DNA of 64,000 nt from Luidia sarsii (taxonomy: Eukaryota; Echinodermata; Asteroidea; Paxillosida; Luidiidae), in the NCBI GenBank assembly GCA_949987565.1, contig OX465103.1, positions 19,849,280 through 19,913,279 on the forward strand, read 5' to 3'. Position numbers and translations under genes: made by a program. A model generated the notes under the pieces. The model was not told the origin of the DNA. It saw only the letters and a program-made list of their open reading frames with translations, and did not search any database. This document shows positions 21,322 to 32,976 of the stretch, piece by piece. Numbering within the stretch: position 1 is the stretch's first letter; each line of letters begins with the position of its first letter.

Positions 21322-21660
21322 TGAGAGAGCTATGGCAAGAACGATGTGTGTTGTGAAGCTGATGGACGGGAAGAAGACCAAGGACTTGATGAAGATGCTG
21401 AGATTGGAAGAAGTTGTGGATCAGTTGGTGAACACAAATGGAGTATGGTGGTAATGGCATGTGTTGAAGAAGGATGATGATCATGTTTTTGAGAAGGGCG
21501 TTTGAGTTTGAGGTCGATTGTACGAGGAGAAGAGTACAACCAAAGAGGACATGGAAGAAGCAAGTGGAGGAGGAGAGTGAGAGGGTTGGGCTGAAGAGGG
21601 AGGATGTGATGAATCAGTCAGGTGGAGGGAGATTGCTGTGAGTGTGAGGTGAATTCAGCC
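21322..21660 (+). pseudogene. LINE reverse-transcriptase C-terminus, frameshifted remnant
   Basis: Three frames in succession give the familiar C-terminal tail of a LINE protein. The pieces are KMLRLEEVVDQLVNTNGVWW, WHVLKKDDDHVFEKGV, then QPKRTWKKQVEEESERVGL followed by RWREIAV near the end. This tail (a WxGHVxRxDD-like box, then RPKxTWxxxVxxD and WRxxV) is common in invertebrate non-LTR elements. At least two frameshifts and several stops are present. RT palm and endonuclease are absent. Confidence 0.7.
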
Positions 21661-22593
21661 ACCCCTATTAAAGGTATACACTATACAGCAATAAAAACAA
21701 TAATATGGGGTTAAATAAATGTTTTTTATCAAACCTAATGTGTCTATCCTTTTTGAGACCAAACATTCTTTAAAAAATGCTGTATTTTGGTTCGAAAATT
21801 TTGCTCCCACTTTGGAGACAAACATACATGTAGTACATGTACTTCACCTACAGAATGTGTGGTCGGCCTTGAGGTCGTGACCTTTGCACTGACCCTGCAT
21901 TGTCTGTATTGTCTATCAGCCTTAAACACCACACTGTGGCATGTGCAGTAGTGCGCTGTGTTGTCTCAGCATTTTGATCTCTTTGCTTGCCTGCTTTTGG
22001 TCTGTACGTGACGTCACACAGACTCAAGGGGAAATTTTTCGAGCAGGACAAACATTTTTGGGTGAATTTTTTTTTATTTATTTTTTTAATCCTTTATTTA
22101 GGAACATTATTTCAGAAGAGATTTTAGCTTTTTTTCAAATCCTATTTCTGTATACCTTTAACCACTTCGCGCCGGGACCTCCGAATCCGGAGCTCCGTTA
22201 GCTTGACTATGCGACAGGGCCCTCTGAATCCGGGCACCACTATTGTCCACATTTTAAAAAGACTCTTTTCAGTTTAGAACAAAGCAATACGAATTGGTAC
22301 AAAGACCCTTTTTGACGCAAGTTGCAATATGAATTGCAAGATTAGCAGCAGTAATTGTGCAATTATGGGACCTTTAGTGTGGATGATCGAGGGGTACTGC
22401 ACTGCCACTGAATGCACGCGGGGGACATTGTGTTGGCATGCCACACAGCCCAACGGTCATCGGTCAGGCAATGGAATTCCACCCACATTCTTCACCGCAA
22501 TCTGTACGCTCAGTTGTGGCCGACCAACTCAAAGATTTGACTGCCTGGAGTGGAGGCTGGAGTCTGCGGTCAGGGGCCGACAGTACCATACAC
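21661..22593. other. No gene recognised
   Basis: AT-rich with short open frames lacking any recognisable motif. Two near-identical CCTCCGAATCCGG / CCTCTGAATCCGG segments occur at 22178 and 22220. Confidence 0.4.
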
Positions 22594-22620
22594 GTACACA
22601 CACACACACACACACACACA
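22594..22620. repeat. (CA)n microsatellite abutting the T2 left end
   Basis: About 13 CA units ending directly at the T2 terminal repeat. This hides any target duplication on that side. Confidence 0.9.
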
Positions 22621-23296
22621 TGGGTCATTCCACCAGGTTGGGTCACAATGTGTGACATGGAAGTGAAAAATTCAAATTAGTTGAAAAGCAATTTTTTTAT
22701 GTGTGTGACATGTCATAGTTTCATAATCTCATGTTTTTGGTGCGTTGATATACAAAATAAAAATAAATTCTTCTAGAATCTGCAGTGCTCCACCAACAGT
22801 GCAGACGTAACGTGGACACCAAAGCAAATAAATCATTTTAATGCAAATAATACATAGGCATAGAATTTCCTTAACAACTAATCATAAAATAATTGTATTT
22901 AAGAAGTAAAAATCAAAACAAAACTTTAGATTGACCTACGAATACAATCATCGACCGAGGAAAGAAAAAACTAAGACCATGTCACTTCATTTCTTCTCAA
23001 TATTTTCACTTGCATGATGTTTATTTCCACAAAGTCACATAGAACTCAAGTTAGCAAAGAAACAAACATTCCTTTGGTTTTAAATGCACAGATATACTTC
23101 AGAAAATCATAGTTTGGGAAAATATTAAAACTGGAATTACTCAATATTGAAATATGGTTTACTCATTAACTCCTGTGCAGACGTAACGTGGACACTTTGT
23201 CATGTTACATTAGCACAACATTTTTTTTTCCTTTGATGGTTGGGAATTTTTGGCTTTAGATTTGGCTTTTGGCTTACTTTTGGCTTTTACATCGGC

Positions 23297-25383
23297 CAGT
23301 GCTGTAGGTTTCGAGACCATTTTTCCCTGGTCACGGTCTCGTTACCCTGTGGTCTCGGTCTTGGACCCTTCCGGTCTCGGATATTGTCTTGCTTCGAGAC
23401 CACCATTATTTACATGTGAACATGTGAAATTAATTTGTTATCTTTTTTTTCTAAGCTCCTGGTCTGTTGAAAACAAAAACCCCTTTATGGGAACTACACA
23501 TAGGGCATTTTGCCCAGGGCTGATGAGTAGTTAATGACACTGTAAACTCCATGCATCAGAGGGTGGAAGGTTGGAAACATCACGCAAAACCAATACTCAT
23601 ATCATGCGTAAGGTTGTTCGATATCCGGAATTTTTGGTTTCGATATATCGTCAGGAATATATCGCGATATTCGATATTATCGCGTAAGCGGAAGTCAAGG
23701 TAGTGACCTGGATTTCCATTCAATACACACTATGATTGCCAGAAACCTATATGTAGCAAATGCATCTAACTTTAAGCCATAGTTGCCAATTGTTTAACCC
23801 CCCTTAATCTCCCCATTTATCAACGAAAAAAATAATTGAAAACAACTATCCCAGGTCACTCTTTTAAAAGTATACGCCAAAACGAAACTATTTTTTGTTG
23901 ATGTATTAAGAATACGTTATTACATTAAAAAAAGACGATATCCCAGGCGGTTTTCAGCAACTCGATGCTTACATATGACGTCACAAATACATGTCTGGCC
24001 AGATCAGCCAATGAGTCTTCAGATTAATATTCATGAGGGGAGACAAACCATCAGTACATTTACGTCGGCATAACGATCACCTTGAACAAAATCTGGTGTG
24101 CCTTTCGGTCGTACGGATGCGTACTGGAAAAAAAAAATGGGGGGGGGGGGGACTGCTAAAAAGGAGAATAAAGCAGCAGTTCACCTTTTCTCATCCACGC
24201 CGCAAAATTATTGTTAGTATACACGTCCAAGTTGGAATCATTCAAGTTGGAATAGATCGCGACGCGACCCCCCCCCCCCAAAAAAAAAAAAAACCAAAAA
24301 AAAAACCTCCACCGAACTTTGGTGTACACGATGTGCAAATGGTCTGGCCGTACTTAGCTGGTGTGCGTTGCCTTACACGTGCCTTTAGTACAGCTGCGTG
24401 GCGGGTACCAGAGCAGCATGGAAGGATCGAGAAATCAGAGGTCGCACGTGCGTTATGAACAGTGACGTTTTTCGCTGTACAAAAAGTGTGCTACATGTAC
24501 CAACACCGGAAGTGAGCTTGCACTTGCAGTGGGTCTGTTGCCGACACATTGCCTTTGTGGAGACCGCGCGCAATGCAAGAGTCAAATGGCTGGCTGGCGC
24601 TCCTCTCCTCTTGCAGTTTCGGGTTTTTCGTTGTTTTTACTAACGAAAGCTTATCGCCCTTCAAGATCTCTCTGATGGCCACGCTATACAAGCTTACAGA
24701 CAGGCGATAATGGGGTTGGGAAACTAGATTTTTTTTGGATATCGTGATACTTTTTTCGATATCGCGATATCGAAAATATCGCGATATCCTGAAATGCGCT
24801 CGATATGATAATCGCTGGAAAGCGATATCGCGATATATCGAAATATCGAAATATCGAACAACCTTAATCATGCGGGGCCTCATTCTACATGTATGGTTCC
24901 ACAAACTTCCCCGTACCAATACCATGGGTCCTGGTACTGTGTAGAATGCAATACACACGTAAAATCACAAAATAATGAGAGCACATGCAATCTTATGTAT
25001 GCATGTGGGACGTAAGGGAATACCAATCAATGACTTTGTTGAAGAATTTTCCATCAAGGGGAATTACTTTAAATGAGTCACCTGTTTTGCCGTTTTGGTC
25101 TTAGGAAACTCTGTTATGTATATAGATAGATATCCTAACATTCCTAACAAGAATGAGACTGTTTTTTTTTCTTTTTTCCTTCGATCTAACCTAGGAGTTG
25201 ACTTATGACAAATGTTAAACAATAAAACTGTGTAAAATCACTCACATCGTACTGTTTCGTACAAATTAATTAATTTTCTTCACTTTTACTGTGTCATCCT
25301 TTCATTACAGTCTCATCTCGGTCTCGACCTTTTGCAAAGTTTTGGTCTCGGTCTCGAATTAATGGGTCTCGACTACAACACTG
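23297..25383. mobile_element. hAT-like element hAT-A (interrupted by hAT-B)
   Basis: Ends CAGTGCTGTAGG-TTTCGAGACC and GGGTCTCGACTACAACACTG are inverted repeats with GGTCTCG-rich subterminal sequence on both sides. The flanks ACATCGGC (23289-23296) and GAATCGGC (25384-25391) agree at six of eight bases, fitting an aged 8-bp hAT target duplication. There is no transposase, so it is non-autonomous. About 830 bp remain once hAT-B is removed. Confidence 0.75.
23609..24866. mobile_element. hAT-like non-autonomous element hAT-B nested in hAT-A
   Basis: TAAGGTTGTTCGATAT at the left and its exact inverted repeat at the right, flanked by a perfect 8-bp duplication ATCATGCG (23601-23608 and 24867-24874). 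Both ends continue into ATATCGCGATAT-type palindromic subterminal repeats. The interior has homopolymer tracts but no transposase. The perfect duplication makes it younger than hAT-A. Confidence 0.95.
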
Positions 25384-25455
25384 GAATCGGCTAATGTTTG
25401 GTTTTGCTGACCAGTTTGATTTTTAGGCTTTGTCACATTTGGACTTGCTGCAGTC

Positions 25456-25509
25456 TTATCCTAAGTGAGGTTCTTGGATCTTGGCGTCATCCTCAATTTC
25501 CTTCAGGGC
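25456..25509 (-). CDS. Terminal exon of a small two-exon gene
   Basis: On the - strand, an acceptor TTTTTTTTTATTGTATTAG precedes GCC CTG AAG. The frame gives ALKEIEDDAKIQEPHLG and a TAA stop. It starts in phase 0, matching the phase 0 end of the exon at 27717-27857. The joined CDS is 195 bases, 64 residues plus stop. The acidic, charged C-terminus has no domain I recognise. The hAT-A insertion lies about 70 bases downstream, so it would sit in or near the 3' UTR. Confidence 0.5.
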   Translation of the reverse strand, partial: ALKEIEDDAKIQEPHLG

Positions 25510-25541
25510 CTAATACAATAAAAAAAAAAATGAGAAACTAG

Positions 25542-26399
25542 AGATTTATGTCTGTTGGCAAACAGAACATAACGCTTTTCCGCATCTGGTTCTCTTAAAA
25601 AAAAAAAAAATATGATGAAAAAAAAAATTGACATCAACGGGATTCGAACCCGTAACCTCCATTCCTAACCCAAAACGCACGTGCATATTTTGTGCACAAA
25701 GTTTATGGGACTTCATAATATTTTTCAAAAAATCATAATAATTCTGAACAATGGTCAATTACTTCCAAACTCAGGATTTAGAATGTCTAGCCCGATAGCT
25801 AAATGCCCACCAAATTTCGAGACGATTGACCTTCGACAAATATGCGTTTTAAAAACACGCATTTTGATGACGTCACGATTGCGTCATGGCATTTTGGCCC
25901 CGGAGGGTGTTTCTAAACTACATCCCCAATAGATATAATCGAAAAAATGAAAAATATCTTGCTCTGTTGGCCAAATATGCTCAATTGAATTTTAAAATCT
26001 TAAAAGTTTATGACCTCATTAATATTCATGAGATGATGTCACGATCAAATGAGGGCAATTTTTGGAATACACATTTTCCCAACTTAGATATACTGCAAAA
26101 TTGAAACCAAACGAACTTGTACTTTTGCTTTTATTGGAGTTTGAAATTTGTCCCTTTAAAACGCTATCACGTGACACGTGGTGACGTCATGAAGTTTTAA
26201 AGACAACTGTGCACGACTTCAGCAAGGGCTCTATACATTTGCAAAGTTTCAAAAAAATCCAAGTGTGTTCAATGGCCAAAGTGGCTCTTACAGAAACCCT
26301 GTACAAAGTCTATGGGATTTTTCCGACCAGAAAAAGAAGAAGAAAAAAAAAAATCAGAACAACAACAATAGCTTTTCCGCTACACGGCGGAAAAGCTAA
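25542..26399 (+). mobile_element. Hairpin-ended repeat family D, copy 1 (helentron/HINE-like)
   Basis: About 75-80 percent similar by eye to 45681-46496. It begins near TTATGTCTGTTGG with CGCTTTTCCGC close to the left end. It finishes with a GA-rich AGAAGAAG run and a hairpin GCTTTTCCGC-TACAC-GGCGGAAAAGC, then TAAAA. An arm near the left end that matches a 3' hairpin, a microsatellite run and no target duplication are traits of non-autonomous helentrons. That class assignment is inference. It lies in the intron of the - strand gene. A tRNA B-box-like GGTTCGAATCC occurs on - at 25638-25648 but no tRNA fold extends from it. Confidence 0.6.
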
Positions 26400-27716
26400 A
26401 AAAAAACACACAGAAAAATACATAAGATACCCTGTTGAAAGGAAAGTGGAATATCTAATAATAGCAACCAGTTTTACATCTTTTTAAAATTGAAAGCCAG
26501 AGTTTGGAAAACATGTACAGTAAAAGCAATCCACTGCAGAATTCAAGAAAATGAATCATTAATTTCAATTGAAGAAAATTGACCATTGATATTAATTACT
26601 GTAGGTATGTACATATCTTTGACAAATTTATACATCAGAAAACCAGTAAGTTTTGAAAAATGTCTATTTTGTTGTTGCACAAAACCATTTAAAATTTAGT
26701 AATGATATTATCATTACAGGGATGCGCTGTATATGTCGCCTTTTTCAATTCAGATAATGACAGGGATAGTGCTTCAAAATAAGCAAATTAATTGCCTACA
26801 AGCCAGAGAATTCGCCATGGTGGTAGTGATACTGAGCATGAGGCGGCGCTGCCTGTGCATGCGGGGTGCCTTAAGTCACAATATCAACTGCATTGTACCG
26901 AGACTCTGCGTCCACTTCCGGGTTGTTACGGCGAACTTCAATGACAGATTGTCGTTGCTTTTACCCCCAAAATTAGCGTACAAAACATTCCTCACATTAT
27001 ACATTATCACATAAATCTATGGCTATCAATTTGATACATTTTAGTTTCTACAAGACACTTGTAAAATGACCCGACGACCTACGTTGTACAACCTTCAACC
27101 AGACTGAGACGATCGATGATAAACATGGAGCGCCTGTCCCACTTCATAATTATTGTTTACGTCGAAGTGTCATAGCAACAATTATTGAGTTGGATCATTG
27201 TTGATCATTGTAAAAAAAAATAGCTTGCAATGACGTCCTTTAAAAAATAAAAATGTCCAGATTTTGTCTCCTACATGTATTGTATAATTTTTTTTTTATT
27301 AATTATATGAATTGGGCGATTCAAAAAAAAAATGAGGAGGTTGGGCCGATAGTAGTACTAGTACAGTAGTAGGGTACATTACAAGCAATCCCGCAGGGTA
27401 ACACCGGCAATTCCCTTTTTTCGAATCTGCCCCCGACATGACTTTTTTGAAAATTATCCAACCCAAAACCCACCACGCAGCGATCTTGGATCCTTACATT
27501 TACAATCGCCATTTGTTATTTATTTTTAAAAGGGCGATTGGGTCCAAGTTACTCGGACTAATTTCGATGCAATTGACGCTGTGGCTTTGGTCATGACAGT
27601 AGCGATGTTTTTTTGAAAGACAACAACAAGAGGCATTTTTTATACCGAAAATACACGCATTTTAAAGTCTCGACAGTAGAGTTAAAATTACTGTATAGAT
27701 TAGCTTAATATCTTAC
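26400..27716. other. Intron of the small - strand gene; nothing else recognised
   Basis: No TE protein or TIR pair seen. The open frames at 26733-27014 (+) and 27321-27512 (-) have no recognisable motif. Confidence 0.4.
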
Positions 27717-27857
27717 CTTTTCACGATCACTCTCAGAAATCTTCCTTGTCAACGTTTGTATTTCGTCAGCATTGCAGGCTGGTTGAACCAGTCTATTAGC
27801 TGATAGTCTGGTTCCAAGAGCTAAACATCCTGACAAATACTGTGAAGTCGGAACCAT
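27717..27857 (-). CDS. First coding exon of a small two-exon gene, possible mitochondrial presequence
   Basis: On the - strand an ATG at 27857 opens 47 codons, starting MVPTSQYLSGCLALGTRLSA and ending TRKISESDREK, followed directly by the strong donor GTAAGATATT. The first about 28 residues lack acidic residues and carry two Arg with hydrophobic and hydroxyl residues, as mitochondrial targeting peptides do. The remainder is charged and probably helical. It ends in phase 0 and joins in frame to 25509-25456. I do not recognise the family. The start is the first ATG after in-frame upstream codons and has G at +4. The gene lies inside T2. Confidence 0.55.
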
Positions 27858-28650
27858 ACGGACGACTGCCGTAGCCAACGACGTTACATGTGGACATTTC
27901 CACCTTTACTTCGTCCCAGAAAAAAATCACGAACGAATAGCCACTGCAGAGTCACACGTGGTCTGTGAGGCACCCCCCCAAATATTTCTGTAGGCTGTTC
28001 CATTATTATATAGGGGTGGAACGTTCGCAATGTCGTCCCGAATGCACCGACGTTACAACCTTTGCGTTGGACAACCACTGTCGTCGCGTCGCTCATTTTC
28101 GAGGCACATTTTGTAGGCATGGAGTATTTTCCTGTTTTATATGGTTATATTGTCAAACGATGAATAACTAGATATAATAGAAGTAATACTGGCGTGTTTC
28201 GCATTTAAAGCTGAAAACTACAGCCTCCTTTTTCGACGTATCGTGCACATATTTTTGTGGACGCCCCCTGTTACGTCGAATGGGTCAGTCTAACTTCGTT
28301 GTACATCACAAAATAGGCTTTGGCTTGGAAATTTCCGCGTTGTTTGGGGGAAGATGAAGTCCCTCGAATAAATAAACAACCCCGTGGTAGTTTTCTGCAA
28401 TGTTTTCAGTCCGATGTTCCTTGTCAGAAATGTCAGCTTAAAATGTCACAATTTTCACCTCCAAAAGTGCTGTGGACACAATAGCATTTTGCATCATAAA
28501 AATACGCGGACGCATCCGCGTGTGAAATAAGTGGATGGAATATGATAAGTTTGATGTTACTTCATGTTTTAAGTTAATTCACTTTGAAGAAATAGTGTAT
28601 AACGTTGTTTTTTTTTCACCTTGAAATAATGACGGACAGAGTTTTCACGC
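27858..28650. other. Upstream region of the small - strand gene
   Basis: Would hold its 5' UTR and promoter. On - a TATATAATAATGG stretch lies near 28010, about 150 bases from the ATG, but I cannot show it is used. A GACGTTACATGTGGACA motif near 27888 resembles the T-family motif. Confidence 0.3.
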
Positions 28651-28676
28651 GCGACCCAACCTGGTGGAATGACCCA

Positions 28677-29149
28677 CATACAAGTCCGTTATGCTCCGTT
28701 GATGACGCACAATGAGCCCTTTTTCGAATGGATAATCTCTTGACAAAAGCCACAATGACGTCCGAATTGTGCTAGGTTTTACTCTCCGAATCTCGCTCTG
28801 GTCCACTTGTCAGAATCTCTCCGAACCTCGCTCTGCCCCATTCATGCACTTGCTGCATACTTACTTATATCCTATCCCCTCGTCTAGCCACTCTCAGGCA
28901 CCCAGCCTGCGATCCCGTGACCGGACAACTCCACTATTTACAGGGCCGGGGTTTTACACTACAAACTACCAACAGTCCTGCCCGCTGTTGCGCCACAATA
29001 TTACTGTTCTTCTTATCACCATTGGTTCCTCGTTGAATACTAAAAGTTTGTCCGAGTCCTTTTTGAGTATGAAATAATCTATCATTTGATACCACAATAA
29101 ATTTGTTTTGCAGTAAATAAGCAAAATTTAGTCATGAAGACCTAGTGTA
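28677..29149. other. Unassigned; one open frame of unknown nature
   Basis: A + frame of 102 residues at 28769-29077 is rich in Ser and Pro and looks like a decayed element ORF, but no motif identifies it. Confidence 0.3.
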
Positions 29150-29830
29150 GAGAGGTGTGGGATTTTTAGGTAAAGGGTGGTAAGCCCCGGACTCAAAAAT
29201 ACTGTGTACTTTCCGGTCGTAGTCCATCCTGTCCACATCTACCGTTGAATTCCCTTCATCAGTTGTGGATGGACCTGTCCCGATGGAGATCTTGAAGAGC
29301 TTTCCATTCTTGGCTGGTTGAGGTTGGGCTTGGCTGGCTTGTGTTCCGTAAGGGCTCGGCTGACTTTAACTGGTGCTCGACTGGTGCTTGATTGGTGCTT
29401 GACTGGTGCTCCGCTGGTGATCTGAGTGTGATGGCAAATTGGTTCCGAGAGCAAGCACTACTGTCTTTTTGAAGGATAGGATATACTGATTATTGTTGAT
29501 GATGGCTGTCTGCTTGATAAAGGCCGATTGCGAACACAGGTGGGGTTTCAGGCCCGAGGATATAGAAGATCCATTGGGTAGAGGTTGAAGCCTTTCTAGA
29601 AAGGGCATTGAATTTTCTTATTTGACGGCGACACATGTTCTTGACAAGAGGTCAACTCTGACAGATATTTGCTGGTGTCAGCAATCTGACGGTCCTGGAG
29701 AAGTGCGAGTCTGACGGATCCGGTGTCAGAGGAGGCAGAGGCTGGACTTTCCAAGTATCTCCTGTGATTGGCATCACATATCGGTACATGATCGTTCAGC
29801 TTGAGAGTTGAGACCCTCAAGGATGATGTT
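29150..29830 (-). pseudogene. Penelope-like element PLE-C, N-terminal region, degraded
   Basis: On - the fragments run in PLE order. First comes an ILSFKKTVVLALGTN segment, like the VLSLGMNF block of PLE-B. Then a HKPAKPNLNQPRMES block like the KPKxNLxxxExxALK region. Then, in another frame, GNSTVDVDRMDYDRKVHSIF, the PLE ADKGNxTVVMDRxDYDRK block at the entry to the RT. At least two frameshifts are needed and everything after the first RT block is missing. It is a different, older PLE family from PLE-A. Confidence 0.7.
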
Positions 29831-29882
29831 GGAATCGCGGCATCTTTTAAGGAAAGTCAAATTGTTGATGTACACCCATGCG

Positions 29883-32881
29883 TAAAAGTAAGTATCCCTC
29901 GTACTCGCAGTCCCTCGTAAGTACTCGAGCAAACTCGTTAACACTCGCTAGCGCTCGACAAAACCTCGAGCGGTAGCGAGCGGTTTCGAGTGATGTCGAG
30001 GATTAGCGAGGGATATCGAGCGGCCTCGTAAACACTCGAAGAGTAGAGGGCGGCTCATCAACAACGAGCGTTTGCGAGGGCTATCCAAGCATATCCACTG
30101 ACCTCACTCGCAATGTTGAGAAGGCGCCCGTTTGCGAATCCGCTGGGCAGCCCACTGTGAGCGCCCGCTCCTCAGTGGGACCGGCGACCGCAAAGGCTTA
30201 TAAAGAACACCGGCAAGGAGTGCGTGCGTGGACGTCCCCAGTCCAGGTCTTTTGTTAAGGTTTTAGCTTGAAGTATAGGCTGTAAATTGCTTTCCTGGGA
30301 GACTTTTTAAGTAGCAATTTTTGGTAGTTTCATGTAGGTCTCGGTCGATATAAAACATGTTTCCCTATTTCTTTTTAGCCGGCTTCCATGTTTACGTGAA
30401 ATAGCTCGATTTGCATCTCAAAATTCGATTCACTTTTTCATGGAAAGCAAGACAAATTTGAAAATGAAAACCATTTTCAATTTTCTGCAAATGACTCTGG
30501 CGTCGAATGAATGTTTTTTTGGTAAGGATTTCTATTTTGCAAGAAGTGCGTGCGTGGAGGTCCCCAGTCCAGGTCTTTTGTTAAGGTTTTAGTTTGCACT
30601 ATAGGCCGCGACCCATACATCGACCGTGCATGGATCACTTGTGGTAACTCAGTTCTTGCACTTATTTTCGGTTATTTCCGTGTGCTAGTAAAATGTGATT
30701 CAGCCCTGACGTCCGGCGCTCGGAATTATTTTCCGTGACCCGTTGAAAAGTTGCCGATAAAATGAATGATATACTTTCCTTTCATTTAAATACACTCAAT
30801 TCTCCCTTTGAGACTGCATTCATGTCCTATTATATCTTCTAAGGCTTTGCGCTGAAGTATCAGTTGTTGGTTATCTGCTTTTTTCTGAACTAAACCGTAA
30901 ATCCAGCAAGACGGCTTTCATCAAAGAAAAAAGGCCCGGTATCGCACCGAAGCGTTCCCTGCTCCAGACCTGCTAATCATGTCGTACAGTGCCAGGCATT
31001 TAGCTGCGTCGTCTTGGGAGTGATTATATATTTCTTTCTTTGGGGATGGAGGTGGCCTTACTTTCATGCTGGTTGTTGGCCTTGCCTTATGGGTACCGGT
31101 ATTATTTTTTTATGAATGGAGGAGGGGGCTAAGCTGAAAGTCTTACTTATGAACTTGTGAGGGCTTATTCAAAGGACATGTGTAGATAATTCCCTAGGAA
31201 TACATGCCTGGCATTGAATATTTTTGGTAAGGTACATTTCCTTTTTTCGTATTAATTTCGTGAGGATTTTTTTGTTGCTTTTTTTAGGGTGTCTGGAAAT
31301 AGGAATGTGCCTACACTACAGGGAATTCGTTTTCTCTGTGAATATATACATTATTAAGTCTTTTGTTTTCCGAATATAAAGGCCAACTTTTAAAAAATAT
31401 CAGGATATTACTTGATTTCTAATGCATTTGAAATTATTTAGGCTTATGACTTAATACTATTTTCGGGTTTAATTATTTTCTTTCGGACATCACAATCAGA
31501 GGCGTGATGGTCAGGCCGAATGGGCCATGTCCTACAAGCACTGTATAGGACAACTTCCTATAGGGGCGGTAATCTAAAATGTGGACGACTCGGCCAACAT
31601 TTGACCCACTGATTTGGGAGTTCTTGCCTATGGTGCGGGCACATTGTACATTGTACAGTAGGTGGGTGCCAAGGCTTTCCTGTTAGCTGTCGATATTTTG
31701 TGGGCGATTATCAACCGCTTGTCATGTCAAAGCGTATCAAAAAACAACGCAGTCAGTTCCTTGATACAGGGTGTATCCGTTAAGCGCACAATGGTACTGG
31801 GAACTTGACAAAGCTTCGGCCTAAATTTCCCGGATGTCAAAGTGTGCAGCAGTCGGCTTGGAACACACCATTTTCAAACAGGTGTACGCACGACTTCCGT
31901 TCAAACAATCACATAAATCGAAGGATAAAATGTCACTTTTCAATATCAAAACCTAAACGAACAAGAAATACAAGACAGATGTAAAATATGCCACTAAAAG
32001 GTTCCCTTTGTTGGGGTTTTTGGCCGATTATTTTTTTTTACCCCTCAAAATGTACGCCATTAACCCCCCCCCCTTCCTACCCTGTATTTTCACAATGGTA
32101 CGGTCTTCGCAACACGTGCGGCCTCTTCTGCATAGGGAGCCTTGCGGAGCTCGGCATGGTTTTTTTACCGGGCCGGTCGCCCTAGTTTTTTCTTACTCCG
32201 TAACTTGATTGTATTGGATTGAAACTTTCACAAACGAGAGATAAGATATTCAACAAAAATTATGTAATAATACTATGTTGGAGATCGAGTTTTGTAAAAA
32301 TTGTTTCAGTATAATGTTGAGAAATTCCACATGCGAGCTCGTCCGAACAAATTCGACGTCGCTGAACAGCCCACTATAAATAATCGCCATCGACTCATCA
32401 GAGGCATTTCATTCAATAATTGTATAAATAACGTGCAAAACATCAGTAACAGTAAATTAACGTTCAGAACGATCACATGAACCCAACGTAAATAATAAAT
32501 TCAACAAGTAGGCCTACAATGAAACAACCAACACAAACGTCACATAAACTTGGGGGCAGTGACGGCGCTCTGTTTGAGTTGGTCCGTAGTTGGTCGTGCA
32601 TCTGTAGTTGGTCCGCTCAATCTTTGTTCACGGCGAGCCCAATTGGACGGTCGCGGGTCAGTGAATACTCGCAAGCGCTCGCAGGCTGCTTTCGAGCGAG
32701 TTCGAGCGAGGGCTTATAGAGCGAGTTCGAGCGAGGGCTTATCGAATGAGGGCTTACGAGCGTCTGCGTGTGCTGGCAAGTTTGTTCGAGTGCGCTCGAG
32801 CGTTTACGAGGCACTCGACAGCGCTCGTATCCCCTCGTATCCCCACGTACTCGCTTGCTCGTTTATGGGTACTTACTTTTA
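29883..32881. mobile_element. TIR element T3 (3.0 kb) with CTCG-rich ends
   Basis: TAAAAGTAAGTATCC at 29883-29897 faces GGGTACTTACTTTTA at 32867-32881. The adjacent 180-230 bp at each end are packed with CTCG and CGAG words (for example CTCGTACTCGCAG and GAGCGAGTTCGAGCGAGGG). The interior contains a 60-bp direct repeat (30221-30282 and 30547-30606) following a CTTATAAAG box near 30199. No transposase was found and the target duplication is not evident. Confidence 0.65.
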
Positions 32882-32976
32882 AGCAATACTGTATGTGGAG
32901 CGCTGGGTGGAGAGGCGTCAAGAAGTATGGACAGGTAGATCAATAATTTTAAGCGATGATGATTTTCGAAGTTTTT

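Larger units (their letters stand above)
22621..28676. mobile_element. TIR-bounded unit T2 (6.06 kb), related to T1
   Basis: TGGGTCATTCCACCAGGTTG plus GGTC at 22621 faces its exact reverse complement ending at 28676. The left subterminal TGTGTGACATGGA is shared with T1, as are GACGTAACGTGGACAC motifs at 22805 and 23169. It contains two nested hAT elements, repeat-D copy 1 and a small two-exon - strand gene. Either this is one composite transposon that carries a gene, or the two ends come from two separate T-family insertions on either side of a host gene. I cannot decide between these. Confidence 0.5.

Noticed and set aside
22321..22680. Overlapping frames around the (CA)n tract as coding
   Set aside because: They run into the dinucleotide repeat and the T2 terminal repeat. 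The HTHTHT and VCVCVC peptides are microsatellite artefacts.
25631..25660. tRNA gene or tRNA-derived SINE on the - strand (GGTTCGAATCC B box)
   Set aside because: Only the T-arm-like part is present. No acceptor stem, anticodon arm or A box could be paired upstream, and the homologous repeat copy lacks it.
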